A stretch of DNA of 14,790 nucleotides from Ramlibacter sp. (GCA_014376915.1 JACMQP010000030.1:1-14790); one strand, 5' to 3'. Shown: positions 6,199 through 14,340, numbered from the stretch's first letter. Notes: generated from the letters alone by a model not told the origin. Made by a program: numbers and translations.

Positions 6199-7941
6199 AT
6201 GTCGCTCTACCGCCTGATCGGAAACTTCCTGAACCGCCACACGGCCGCCTATGCGTCGTCCGGCGCGATGCTGGCCGGCATCGCCGTGCTGATCGTGCTG
6301 ATCCCGCGCCAGATCGGCCAAGTCATCGACGGGCTGGTCGCCAACCGGCTGCACGGCGCCGTCCTGCTGCGCGAGCTGGCCTGGCTGCTGGTGGCCGGCG
6401 TGATCGTCTACTTCCTGCGCGCCGGCTGGCGGCTGCGCCTCTTTGCCGCGTCGTTCAAGCTCGGCGTCGAGCTGCGCCAGCGCCTGTATGCGCGGCTGGC
6501 CCTGCAGGGACCGGCGTTCTTCCAGACCAGCCGCACCGGCAACCTGATGGCGCTGGCCACCAACGACATCGACGCGGTCGAGATGGCGGCCGGCGAGGCG
6601 ATGCTGGCCGGCTTCGACGGCAGCCTGACGCTGGTGCTGGTGGTGGCGATGATGGCGCTGGGCGTGGACGCGCGGCTGACGGCGATCGCGCTGCTGCCGT
6701 TCCCGCTGATGGCGGCGAGCTTCTGGTGGATCTCGCGCCACGTGCACGAGGCATCCCGGCTGTCGCTTGAGCGCTTCGGCACGCTCAACGACCACGTGCA
6801 GGAAACCCTGACCGGCGTGCGCACGGTGCGCGCGCTCGGCCTGCTGGCCCGCAGCGAGGCGCAATTCTCCAGCCTGGCCGGCGCGGCGGCGGATGCCAGC
6901 TTCGATGCCCAGCGCTGGGAGGCGGCCTACGAGCCTGCCGTCGGCTTCACGCTGGCCACCTCCACCGCGCTGACGCTCGGCGTGGGCGGCTGGCTGGTCT
7001 GGCACGACCAGCTCACGGTGGGCCAGCTCACGGCCTTCAGCCTGTACCTCGGCCAGCTGATCTGGCCGATGTTCGCGGCCGGCTGGGTGCTGTCGTTGCT
7101 GGAACGCGGCAAGGCCGCCTGGAACCGGCTGCAGCCGGTGCTGAACGCACCGCTGACGGTGGCCGACCAAGGCAGCGTCGCGGCCGTGACGCGCGGTCCG
7201 CTGGCGGTTTGCGACGTGCGCTTCAGCTACGCCGGCCAGCCGCGCCCTGCGCTGGACGGCGTGTCGCTGGAGCTGTCGCCGGGCCGCACGCTGGGCCTGG
7301 TCGGCCCGACCGGCGCCGGCAAGTCGACGCTGCTGCGGCTGCTGCTGCGCCACGACGCGCCGGCCAGCGGCACTCTGCGCTGGAGCGGCGTCGCGCTGCA
7401 TGACTACACGCTGGACGCGCTGCGCGCCGCCATCGCCTGGGTTCCGCAGGAGGCCTTCCTGTTTTCGGCCTCGGTGGCGGAGAACATCGCGCTGGCCCGG
7501 CCCGCCGCCACCCGCGCCGAGATCGAGCAGGCGGCGAAACTGGCCGCCGTGCACGACGACATCCTGCAGCTGCCGCAGGGCTACGACACGCCGGTCGGCG
7601 AGCGCGGCGTGACGCTGTCGGGCGGGCAGCGCCAGCGCGTCGCCATCGCCCGCGCGCTGCTCACCGACGCCCCGCTGCTGCTGCTGGACGACTCGCTGTC
7701 GGCAGTCGACACGGACACGGAAGCCCGGATCCTCGCGCACCTGCGGCAGGCCCGGATCGGCCGCACCGTGATCATCGTCAGCCACCGGCTCAGCACCGTC
7801 GCGGACGCCGACCACACCGTCGTCCTGCGCGAAGGCCACGTGACCGAGCGCGGGACCCATGCGCAACTGGTGGCGGGCAACGGCTGGTATGCCCGCCAGT
7901 GGCGCTACCAGCAACTGGAGGCAAGCCTCGATGCCAGCTGA
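6199..7941 (+). CDS. mdlA: MdlA-type half-transporter of a heterodimeric ABC exporter
   Basis: The 580-residue product has an N-terminal transmembrane domain (six spans, about 20-300) fused to a nucleotide-binding domain (335-575). Motifs are Walker A GPTGAGKST (369-377), Q-loop Gln417, signature LSGGQ (473-477), Walker B LLLLDD (493-498) and H-loop His529. The residue after the Walker B aspartate is Asp498, not the catalytic glutamate, as in E. coli MdlA and other asymmetric exporters. Elements such as RTGNLMALATNDID and the LNDHVQETLTGVRTVRALGL region closely follow E. coli MdlA as I recall it. It should pair with the next gene product in the inner membrane and export an unknown drug or lipid-like substrate. 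ATG 6199 fits the MdlA N-terminus; GTG 6160 would overlap the HTH gene. It overlaps mdlB by 11 nt. Confidence 0.9.
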   Translation: MSLYRLIGNFLNRHTAAYASSGAMLAGIAVLIVLIPRQIGQVIDGLVANRLHGAVLLRELAWLLVAGVIVYFLRAGWRLRLFAASFKLGVELRQRLYARLALQGPAFFQTSRTGNLMALATNDIDAVEMAAGEAMLAGFDGSLTLVLVVAMMALGVDARLTAIALLPFPLMAASFWWISRHVHEASRLSLERFGTLNDHVQETLTGVRTVRALGLLARSEAQFSSLAGAAADASFDAQRWEAAYEPAVGFTLATSTALTLGVGGWLVWHDQLTVGQLTAFSLYLGQLIWPMFAAGWVLSLLERGKAAWNRLQPVLNAPLTVADQGSVAAVTRGPLAVCDVRFSYAGQPRPALDGVSLELSPGRTLGLVGPTGAGKSTLLRLLLRHDAPASGTLRWSGVALHDYTLDALRAAIAWVPQEAFLFSASVAENIALARPAATRAEIEQAAKLAAVHDDILQLPQGYDTPVGERGVTLSGGQRQRVAIARALLTDAPLLLLDDSLSAVDTDTEARILAHLRQARIGRTVIIVSHRLSTVADADHTVVLREGHVTERGTHAQLVAGNGWYARQWRYQQLEASLDAS

Positions 7942-9754
7942 TTCCCTCACCAGCGCTGCCCCCGCCGTGCCGCCGCCGCGCCGCGCCCTGCTCGGCGACG
8001 CCACCAGCCTGCTGTTGCGTGCCGCTGCGCCAGAGCGTCGGCACGTCATGATCGGCGTCGCCTGGCTGGTCGTGGCCGCGCTGCTGGAGGCTTTCGGTCC
8101 GCTGGCCGGCAAATACCTGATCGACAACTACCTGCTGCCGCGCAACGCCCAGGTGCCGGCCATCGTTGCCCTGCTGGTCGGCGCGCTGCTGGCCGGCATG
8201 GTCGCCAGCTGGCTGCGTTACCTGCAGCTTTCCAGGCTGGCCGGCCTGGCGATGCGTTCGGTGCGCCGCATCCGCGAGGCGGTCTACGGCCACGTGCTGC
8301 GCCTGCCCATGAGCTTCTTCGACCACGCCATCACCGGCCAGCTGGTGAGCCGCGTGACCAACGACACCGAGCAGGTCAAGACGCTTTACGTGCAGGTGCT
8401 GTTCGTGATGCTGGACAGCGTGATCGTGCTGCTCGGCGCGCTGGCCGCGATGCTGTGGCTCGACTGGAGGCTGATGCTGATCGTCGCCACGCTGGTTCCG
8501 GTGGTGGTGCTGGTGATCGTGGCCTACCAGGCGCTGTCGGCGCCGGCGGTGGCACGCACCCGCGAGCTGCGCAGCGAACTCAACGCGCAGGTGGCGGAGT
8601 CGATCAACGGCATGCCGGTGCTGCAGGCCAGCAACGCGACCGGCCGCTTCAACCAGCGCTTCGCCGACCTGAACCAGGCGCACTACCAGGCCCGCCACAG
8701 CGCGCTGCGGGCCAACGCCTGGCTGCTGCGGCCGGTGCTGGACTTCATGAACGTGCTGCTGGTGGCGGCAGTGATGTGGGTGTTCGGCTCGCGCGGCAAC
8801 GGCGCCGCGCTGACGGCGCTGGAAGTGGGCGTGCTGTACGCCTTCATCAACTACATCGGCCGGGTGGTGGAGCCGCTGACCCAGATCACCATGCAGTTCT
8901 CCCAGCTGCAGCAGGCGATGGTCAGCGCCGCGCGGGTCAACGTGCTGCTGAAGGAGGCCGAGGCGCCGGTGGCGGCTGGCGGCGGCCAGGTGACCGGCGG
9001 CGGCATCCGCATTGACCACCTCGACTTCGAATACCTGCCGGGCCGGCCGGTGCTGCACGGCATCGACCTGCAGATCGCGCCGGGCAGCTTCTGGGGCATC
9101 GTCGGCCACACCGGCAGCGGCAAGAGCACGCTGCTGTCGCTGCTGCTGCGCTTCTACCCGGCACGGCCGGGCAGCATCCGTATCGACGGCACGCCGGTGG
9201 AGTCGATCGCCGAGGACCACTTCCGCGACCGCGTCGGGCTGGTGCCGCAGGAGCCTTTCCTGCTGGCGGCCAGCGCGCGCGAGAACATCGCGATGGGCCG
9301 CCCGCTGAGCGACGCGCAGGTCGAGGCGGCAGCGCGCGCCGCCCACGCGCACGACTTCATCGCGGCGCTGGAGCAGGGCTACGCCACGCCGCTGGGCGAA
9401 GGCGGCGCGCGGCTGTCGGTCGGCCAGAAGCAGCTGCTGGCCATCGCCCGGGCGCTGGCCGGCGAGCCGCGCATCCTGTTCCTGGACGAGGCCACGTCGC
9501 ACATCGACTCGGAAACCGAGCAGGTGGTGCAGCGCGCGCTCACGGCGCTGCGCGGCCGCGTCACCATCGTCGCCATTGCCCACCGGCTGTCCACCGTGCG
9601 CGCGGCCGACCGCATCGTCGTTCTCAACCATGGGCGGATCGCGGAGGCGGGAACGCACGGCGAGTTGATGGCGATCGACAACGGCCTGTACCAGCGCCTG
9701 TACCTGCTGCAGCAGCTCGAGGGCGACGCCGATCCCGTTGACGCGGCAAAATGA
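7931..9754 (+). CDS. mdlB: MdlB-type half-transporter of a heterodimeric ABC exporter
   Basis: The 607-residue product has a short polar N-tail, a six-span membrane domain (about 40-330) and a nucleotide-binding domain (358-598). Motifs are Walker A GHTGSGKST (392-400), Q-loop Gln440, signature LSVGQ (495-499), Walker B ILFLDE (515-520) with catalytic Glu520, and H-loop His551. The signature has Val for Gly, as in E. coli MdlB. In the dimer this imperfect signature faces the MdlA site that lacks the catalytic glutamate, so both changes fall in one composite ATP site, while the other site (MdlB Walker motifs with MdlA LSGGQ) is canonical. The gene starts inside the end of mdlA, implying coupled translation and a fixed ratio. 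The substrate is unknown. Confidence 0.9.
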   Translation: MPADSLTSAAPAVPPPRRALLGDATSLLLRAAAPERRHVMIGVAWLVVAALLEAFGPLAGKYLIDNYLLPRNAQVPAIVALLVGALLAGMVASWLRYLQLSRLAGLAMRSVRRIREAVYGHVLRLPMSFFDHAITGQLVSRVTNDTEQVKTLYVQVLFVMLDSVIVLLGALAAMLWLDWRLMLIVATLVPVVVLVIVAYQALSAPAVARTRELRSELNAQVAESINGMPVLQASNATGRFNQRFADLNQAHYQARHSALRANAWLLRPVLDFMNVLLVAAVMWVFGSRGNGAALTALEVGVLYAFINYIGRVVEPLTQITMQFSQLQQAMVSAARVNVLLKEAEAPVAAGGGQVTGGGIRIDHLDFEYLPGRPVLHGIDLQIAPGSFWGIVGHTGSGKSTLLSLLLRFYPARPGSIRIDGTPVESIAEDHFRDRVGLVPQEPFLLAASARENIAMGRPLSDAQVEAAARAAHAHDFIAALEQGYATPLGEGGARLSVGQKQLLAIARALAGEPRILFLDEATSHIDSETEQVVQRALTALRGRVTIVAIAHRLSTVRAADRIVVLNHGRIAEAGTHGELMAIDNGLYQRLYLLQQLEGDADPVDAAK

Positions 9755-9786
9755 GCGTTTCCGCCGTGCCAACCCGAGGAGCCCCC

Positions 9787-9993
9787 ATGGACGAAGACGC
9801 ATTCAACATCAGCATCCGCAAGTTCCTGAAAATGGTGGGCGTCAGCTCACAGCGCGACATCGAGCAGGCAGTGGCCAAGGCGGTGGCTGATCGTTCCATC
9901 GCCGGCACCGAAACGCTGCCGGCCACGATGACGCTGGAGGTCGCCGGGCTCAAGCTCAAGGTGCAGTTCGACGGCGAGATCCGGCTGCAGTAG
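9787..9993 (+). CDS. Small conserved protein, DUF6494-like
   Basis: The 68-residue protein begins MDEDAFNISIRKFLKMVGVS and ends in a short beta-like stretch (TLEVAGLKLKVQFDGEIRL). This pattern, with SQRDIEQAVAKAVAD between, matches a small cytoplasmic family that I recall as DUF6494; its function is not known. There are no membrane segments or cysteines. I chose ATG 9787 because GAGGAG (9776-9781) lies five bases upstream and family members start at this position. An in-frame ATG at 9751 overlaps the mdlB stop (ATGA) and would add 12 residues unlike the family. It lies in the exporter operon, 32 nt after mdlB. Confidence 0.75.
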   Translation: MDEDAFNISIRKFLKMVGVSSQRDIEQAVAKAVADRSIAGTETLPATMTLEVAGLKLKVQFDGEIRLQ

Positions 9994-10011
9994 CGCGGGC
10001 CGGTGCCACGC

Positions 10012-10125
10012 ATGACGACGCTCGCCCGCTCGCTCGGGGACGCGCGCGCCGACCGGTTGCACACAGCCATCCTGGAGCGCCTGGCCGCGCCGGCCTTGCC
10101 CGACGGCTGGCTGGTGGTGCGGTGA
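10012..10125 (+). CDS. 37-residue ORF coupled to the monooxygenase start
   Basis: An ATG at 10012, 18 nt after the DUF6494-like stop, opens a 37-codon frame beginning MTTLARSLGDARADRLHTAI and ending DGWLVVR. Its TGA overlaps the GTG start of the monooxygenase (GTGA), the same tight arrangement used elsewhere in this operon. The first 28 residues could form an amphipathic helix. There is no clear Shine-Dalgarno sequence and I recognise no homologue. It may be a small protein, a leader ORF that couples translation to the monooxygenase, or chance. Confidence 0.4.
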   Translation: MTTLARSLGDARADRLHTAILERLAAPALPDGWLVVR

Positions 10126-11597
10126 GCGCCTCCTTCGACGTCGTGGTGGTGGGCGCCGGCCTGTCCGGCATCGCCGCGGGCCACTACTTGCAGACGCTGT
10201 GTCCGCACCTCAGCTACGTCATCCTCGAGAGCCGGCAGGCCATCGGCGGCACCTGGGACCTGTTCCGCTACCCGGGCGTGCGCTCGGACTCCGACATGTT
10301 CACCCTCGGCTACAGCTTCCGGCCCTGGGAAAGCGACGCGTCTTTCGCGCCCGGCCCGGCGATCCGCGAGTACGTGCGGGAGACGGCGCGCGACGAAGGC
10401 ATCGAGCAGCACATCCGCTTCGGCCACCGCGTCACCGGCGTCGACTGGGACTCGGCGCAAGCCCGCTGGACCGTGAGCGCAGACACGCAGGAAGGCGGCG
10501 CGGCCAGCATCGCCTGCCGCTTCGTCTTTTTCTGCAGCGGCTACTACGACTACGAGGGTGGGCACCAGCCGGACTGGCCAGGCCGCGACAGCTTCAACGG
10601 CCGAATCGTGCATCCGCAGCAATGGCCGGCCGATGTGGACTACGCCGGCAAGCAGGTGGTGGTGATCGGCAGCGGCGCCACCGCCGTGACGCTGGTGCCG
10701 GAGATGGCCGCGGCTGCCGCGCACGTCACCATGCTGCAACGCTCCCCCAGCTACATCGTGGCCATTCCCGCACGCGACCGCATCGGCGCGGCGCTGCGGC
10801 GGCGGCTGCCGCGCCGGCTGGCGTACCGCCTGGTGCGCTGGAAGAACATCCTGCTGGCCGCCGCCTTCTACCAGTACTGCCACCGTTGGCCGGTCCGCGC
10901 CCGCGCACTGCTGCGCCGCGCGTCGCTGCACCTGCTGGGGCCAAGCTTCGACGTCGACCGGCACCTCTCGCCGGCTTACGACCCCTGGGACCAGCGGCTG
11001 TGCATCGCGCCCGACGCCGACATCTTCCAGGCGCTGCGCAGCGGCAAGGCATCGATCGTCACCGACAGCATCGAGCGCTTTACGCCCGGCGGCATCCGGC
11101 TGGCCTCCGGCGCCGAGCTGCCCGCCGACATCGTCGTCAGCGCTACCGGCCTTCGGCTCAAGCTGATGGGCGGCGCGCGCATCAGCATCGACGGCGCGCC
11201 GGTCGATGCCGCGAACTCGCTGGTCTACCGGGGCATCATGTACAGCGGCGTGCCGAACCTGGCCGTGGCCACCGGCTACACCAACGCCTCGTGGACGTTG
11301 AAGTGCGAGCTGGCGGCGCGCTACGTCTGCCGGCTGCTCAACCACATGGAGCGCCGCGGCCTCGACTCGGTCGTTCCGGTGGCCGACGCGCACGCGTTGG
11401 CGTCCACCCAGCCGTTCCTGAACCTCAGCTCCGGCTATGTGCAGCGGGCCACGGCCCTGCTGCCGCGGCAGGGCGCCCATGCGCCCTGGCGGATGTACCA
11501 GAACTACCTGCTGGATTTGCTGTCGCTGAAGTTCTCGTCGCTGCGCGGCGGCGCGCTGCGGTTCGGGCGGCGCGCAAAGTCAACGCCGGCCCGCTGA
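10122..11597 (+). CDS. EthA-like flavin-dependent monooxygenase (Baeyer-Villiger class)
   Basis: The 491-residue protein carries an FAD-binding GxGxxG (VVVGAGLSGIAAG, 8-20), a GGTWDLFRYPGVRSDSDMFT segment (42-61), the Baeyer-Villiger fingerprint FNGRIVHPQQWP (158-169, FxGxxxHxxxWP) and an NADPH-binding GSGATA (183-188). Length and sequence follow Mycobacterium tuberculosis EthA (489 residues) along the whole chain as I recall it, for example SGYYxYxxG, YNPWDQRLC-like PAYDPWDQRLC (284-294) and GYTNASWTLK (385-394). It should insert one oxygen from O2 into a ketone or oxidise a sulfur compound, using FAD and NADPH. The start is GTG 10122, overlapping the stop of the 37-codon ORF. The TetR gene that partners ethA in mycobacteria is absent. 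The natural substrate is unknown. Confidence 0.92.
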   Translation: MSASFDVVVVGAGLSGIAAGHYLQTLCPHLSYVILESRQAIGGTWDLFRYPGVRSDSDMFTLGYSFRPWESDASFAPGPAIREYVRETARDEGIEQHIRFGHRVTGVDWDSAQARWTVSADTQEGGAASIACRFVFFCSGYYDYEGGHQPDWPGRDSFNGRIVHPQQWPADVDYAGKQVVVIGSGATAVTLVPEMAAAAAHVTMLQRSPSYIVAIPARDRIGAALRRRLPRRLAYRLVRWKNILLAAAFYQYCHRWPVRARALLRRASLHLLGPSFDVDRHLSPAYDPWDQRLCIAPDADIFQALRSGKASIVTDSIERFTPGGIRLASGAELPADIVVSATGLRLKLMGGARISIDGAPVDAANSLVYRGIMYSGVPNLAVATGYTNASWTLKCELAARYVCRLLNHMERRGLDSVVPVADAHALASTQPFLNLSSGYVQRATALLPRQGAHAPWRMYQNYLLDLLSLKFSSLRGGALRFGRRAKSTPAR

Positions 11598-11602
11598 CCC
11601 GC

Positions 11603-11782
11603 TCACGGCGGCGGGGTGTCGTCCGGCTCCACGCTGTCGACCTTGGGCTCGTCGCGCTGCGGGTGCTGCTTGACCACGCGCTTCAACATCTCATCCGCGG
11701 CGATGCCCCGACTGCCGCCTTGCTGGATTTCTGCTTCGGACATCGGGGGCGCGTCGCGCTTGGGGTCTTGTTTCGGCTTCAT
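11603..11782 (-). CDS. Small hydrophilic protein, unrecognised
   Basis: The 59-residue product is rich in Lys, Asp, Glu and Pro (starts MKPKQDPKRDAPPMSEAEIQ, ends VEPDDTPPP). A short central segment, GIAADEMLKRVVKQ, may be helical; the rest looks disordered. Short proteins of this style are common in Burkholderiales and are usually hypothetical. ATG 11782 is preceded at six bases by GAGGTG (11789-11794); an in-frame GTG at 11791 lies within that Shine-Dalgarno and is unlikely to be used. It converges on the monooxygenase with only five bases between stop codons and no visible terminator, and is divergent from the GntR gene. Confidence 0.62.
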   Translation of the reverse strand: MKPKQDPKRDAPPMSEAEIQQGGSRGIAADEMLKRVVKQHPQRDEPKVDSVEPDDTPPP

Positions 11783-11957
11783 GGGGTTCACCTCTGCTGT
11801 TGATGGGGTCTGCTCTTCTTCCAGTTGCAGACAACGCGAGGATGCGCCGACAGCCGCCTGCTGCGTTTGCGATACATCAAGACCCCTGCGCCGCGACTGC
11901 CCGAGGCCTGGTCACCGACGGGCAGGGATTCCCCCAATCCGTGCATTGGTCAGCCGC

Positions 11958-11968
11958 TGGTAAAACCA
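11958..11968. promoter_or_regulatory. FadR/GntR-type operator before the regulator gene
   Basis: TGGT-AAA-ACCA is a perfect 4-bp-arm palindrome with a 3-nt centre and matches the known FadR-subfamily operator pattern (TGGTnnnACCA). It ends four bases before the ATG of the GntR gene, where a ribosome site would normally lie, so binding should block initiation or early elongation and give autorepression. The rest of 11783-11957 shows no clear sigma70 hexamer pair in either direction. Binding is inferred from the match and position. Confidence 0.7.
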
Positions 11969-11972
11969 CGGC

Positions 11973-12776
11973 ATGACAACAACGACGAAGACGCAGAGCA
12001 TCACCCGGCCTGAGACACAGGCGCAGGGCAGCGGGTTCGCCAAGGTGTTTTCGCTGTTGCGCGAGCAATTGCTGGACGGCAGCATCCGCAACGGCGACCG
12101 GCTGCTGCCCGAACGCGAACTGGCGCTGCAGCTCGGTGTCAGCCGGCCGATCGTCCGGGAGGCGCTGCGCGGGCTCTCGATGATGGGCGTGGTGGAAATC
12201 CGGGAACGGGTCGGCACCGTCGTCTGCCAGCCGGACGTGTCCGTGCTGGCGGACGTCTTCGCGTTCTCGCTGGCCCAGGTGCCGGACGCCATCGACGACG
12301 TCATGCAGGCGCGGATCGCGCTGGAGTGCCAGGCGATCCGGCTGGCCTGCCAGCGCGCCACCACGGCCGACGTGGAACGCATGCGCGAAGCGCTCGATGC
12401 CATCGAGGCGACGGTGAACGACACGGACGGCGGCGGCCTCGCCGATTTCGACTTCCACCTGGCGCTGGTGCGGGCCAGCAAGTCCGACACCATCGTGCAG
12501 CTGTACGGGGCGCTGGCGACACTGCTGACCCGGTCGCACCGCGACCGGCGCCAGCTGGTCGGCGAGCAGGATGCAGCGATGAAGCGCACGGTGGTCGAGG
12601 ACCACCGCCGCCTGCTGGAGGCCGTGATCGCCGGCGACGAGGACCGGGCCGACCAGGCGCTGCGCAAGCACTTCCGCATCGGCGACGAGTTGCGGCGCCA
12701 GAAGGCGCTGGCCCCGAGCAAGACCGCTGCGGCACCGACCTCCAAACCCCGAAAGACCAGAGAAGCAAGCGCATGA
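11973..12776 (+). CDS. GntR-family transcriptional regulator, FadR subfamily (FCD domain)
   Basis: The 267-residue protein has an N-terminal winged helix (about 20-86), with LLPERELALQLGVSRPIVREALRGL spanning 44-68, and an all-helical FCD ligand-binding domain (about 92-240). Candidate FCD metal/ligand residues are Asp158 or Asp160 and His162 in DFDFHLAL, His211 in EDHRRLLEA, and His233. The last 25 residues are a basic, low-complexity tail. Such proteins usually repress catabolic operons and are released by a carboxylate substrate. It is first gene of the operon, followed with ATGA overlap by the oxidoreductase, and has a consensus operator immediately upstream. No Shine-Dalgarno sequence is visible before ATG 11973. 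Confidence 0.9.
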   Translation: MTTTTKTQSITRPETQAQGSGFAKVFSLLREQLLDGSIRNGDRLLPERELALQLGVSRPIVREALRGLSMMGVVEIRERVGTVVCQPDVSVLADVFAFSLAQVPDAIDDVMQARIALECQAIRLACQRATTADVERMREALDAIEATVNDTDGGGLADFDFHLALVRASKSDTIVQLYGALATLLTRSHRDRRQLVGEQDAAMKRTVVEDHRRLLEAVIAGDEDRADQALRKHFRIGDELRRQKALAPSKTAAAPTSKPRKTREASA

Positions 12777-13663
12777 CACAAGCGGGCAACGTCGGCTTCA
12801 TCGGCATCGGCACCATGGGCCGGGACATGGCCATCAACCTGGCAAGGGCGGGCCACACGGTGACCGCGTATGACGTGCGGCGGGAGGCGGCCGACGGGCT
12901 GGCGCGCCTGGGCATCCGCGTGGCGGCGACGATCGCGCAGGCAGCCAGCGCAGCGGACGTGGTGATCACGATGCTGCCCGACACGCCCGACGTGGAGGCC
13001 GTGGTCTACGGCGCTGGCGGCCTGCTGGCCAATCCGCCGGCCGGCCGACTGGTGATCGACATGAGCACCATCGCGCCCGACGCCGTCCGCCGCATGCACG
13101 CCGACCTGGCGCGCGCCGGTGTCGCCTTCGTCGACGCGCCGGTGTCCGGCGGCCCGGTCGGCGCGAAAAACGCCGCGCTCTCGATCATGGCCGGCGGCGA
13201 CGCCGCCGCGTTCGAGGCCGCCGGGCCGTACTTCGCGGCCATGGGCACGACCATCACGCACGTGGGCGACAGCGGCGCCGGCCAGACGGTCAAGCTGTGC
13301 AACCAGTTGATCTGCGGCATCAACATCCAGGCCATCTGCGAGGCGCTCGCGCTGGGCCGCGCCGGCGGCGTCGATTTGCACCAGTTGCGCAAGGTCCTGC
13401 TGGGCGGTTCCGCCGCCTCCTGGATGCTGGACAAGCTGGGCGCGGCCATGATCGACGGCGACGCCGCCGCGGGCTTTCGGATCGACCTGATGCACAAGGA
13501 CCTGCGGCTGGTGCAGCGGCAGGCCCAGGCCCAGAACGTGCCGCTGCCCGCCACCGCGCTGGTGACCACCCAGTACGTCGACGCCCGCGCCCATGGAGAG
13601 GGCGGCAACGGCAACCAGGCGCTGTTCCGCGTCTACGACCGGATGACGGGCCAGGGCCGCTGA
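12773..13663 (+). CDS. Beta-hydroxyacid dehydrogenase (GarR / 3-hydroxyisobutyrate dehydrogenase-like)
   Basis: The 296-residue protein has a Rossmann fold with GFIGIGTMG (8-16), the substrate motif DAPVSGG (121-127) and the catalytic segment GAGQTVKLCNQ (168-178) with Lys174 and Asn177. The C-terminal GFRIDLMHKDL (234-244) is close to the tartronate-semialdehyde reductase GarR as I recall it. It should interconvert a beta-hydroxyacid and its semialdehyde with a nicotinamide cofactor; Asp34 after the second strand (AYDVR) suggests NAD rather than NADP, an inference. The usual G-T/S-L after the substrate motif is Ala-Ala-Leu (134-136), a small departure. It overlaps the regulator stop (ATGA) and the permease start (TGATG), so it likely acts on the imported compound or its product. 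Confidence 0.88.
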   Translation: MTQAGNVGFIGIGTMGRDMAINLARAGHTVTAYDVRREAADGLARLGIRVAATIAQAASAADVVITMLPDTPDVEAVVYGAGGLLANPPAGRLVIDMSTIAPDAVRRMHADLARAGVAFVDAPVSGGPVGAKNAALSIMAGGDAAAFEAAGPYFAAMGTTITHVGDSGAGQTVKLCNQLICGINIQAICEALALGRAGGVDLHQLRKVLLGGSAASWMLDKLGAAMIDGDAAAGFRIDLMHKDLRLVQRQAQAQNVPLPATALVTTQYVDARAHGEGGNGNQALFRVYDRMTGQGR

Positions 13664-14340
13664 TGACGCTGGACTTTTCCGCCGTCTTCGAGCGCTGGCC
13701 GTTGTTCGTCGACGGTGCCTGGATGACCATTCGCCTGGCCGTGGGGGCGACGCTGATCGGATTTGCGATCGGCACGCTGTGCGCGATCGGCCGGCGCAGC
13801 GACAGCGTCTGGGCACGGCGCGCCAGCACGGTCTATGTCGAGGCAATCCGCAACACGCCGTTGCTGGTGCAGATCTTCCTGGTGTACTTCGGGCTTGCCA
13901 GCCTGGGGCTGAAGCTGCCGGCCGTCACGGTGGCAATGGCGGCGCTGACCATCAACGTCGGCGCCTACGCCACCGAGATCATGCGGGCCGGCTTCGACTC
14001 CATCCACAAGGGCCAGATCGAGGCGGCCGAATGCCTGGCCCTGAGCCGGCGGCAGGTGTACTGGCACGTGGTGCTGTTGCCGGCGATGGAGCGCGTCTAT
14101 CCCGCCCTCACCAGCCAGTTCGTGCTGCTGATGCTGGCCTCTTCGGTGTGTTCGCAGATCTCGGCGGAAGAACTGACGGCCGTTGCCAACTTCGTGCAGT
14201 CGGACACCTACCGGCCGTTCGAGACCTACATCGTCGTCGGCGCGGCCTATGTGCTGCTGTCGCTGCTGATGCGAGCCGGCTTCTGGGGCGTGGGCGCGCT
14301 GCTGTTCCCGCGCCGGCGTCGTCTGGGCACTGCGCTGTGA
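13663..14340 (+). CDS. Polar amino acid ABC transporter permease (HisM/HisQ family)
   Basis: The 225-residue inner-membrane protein has four to five predicted spans (about 20-43, 62-84, 88-106, 150-166, 188-212). It carries the family landmark RNTPLLVQIFLVYFG (63-77) and an EAA loop EAAECLALSRRQ (120-131) followed by VLLP, the contact site for the ATPase. The usual glycine of the loop is Ala126. It would form the membrane channel with the next gene product, taking up an amino acid or small carboxylate delivered by a periplasmic binding protein (the ATPase and binding protein are not in the window). Its ATG shares one base with the dehydrogenase stop (TGATG). Confidence 0.92.
   Translation: MTLDFSAVFERWPLFVDGAWMTIRLAVGATLIGFAIGTLCAIGRRSDSVWARRASTVYVEAIRNTPLLVQIFLVYFGLASLGLKLPAVTVAMAALTINVGAYATEIMRAGFDSIHKGQIEAAECLALSRRQVYWHVVLLPAMERVYPALTSQFVLLMLASSVCSQISAEELTAVANFVQSDTYRPFETYIVVGAAYVLLSLLMRAGFWGVGALLFPRRRRLGTAL

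Noticed and set aside
5956..9802. Two long minus-strand ORFs (about 720 and 670 codons) opposite mdlAB
   Set aside because: Both are antisense to strongly supported ABC genes and are rich in His, Arg, Gln and Ala with no motif, typical of mirror frames in high-GC DNA.
9624..11480. 618-codon minus-strand ORF opposite the monooxygenase
   Set aside because: Mirror frame of a well-conserved EthA-like gene; no domain, and no Shine-Dalgarno at its start.
11926..11940. GGATT-CCCCC-AATCC hairpin as a terminator
   Set aside because: The stem is only five base pairs and neither side is followed by a U tract.
11912..13846. 644-codon minus-strand ORF opposite the GntR and dehydrogenase genes
   Set aside because: Antisense to two genes with intact catalytic and DNA-binding motifs; composition is shadow-like.
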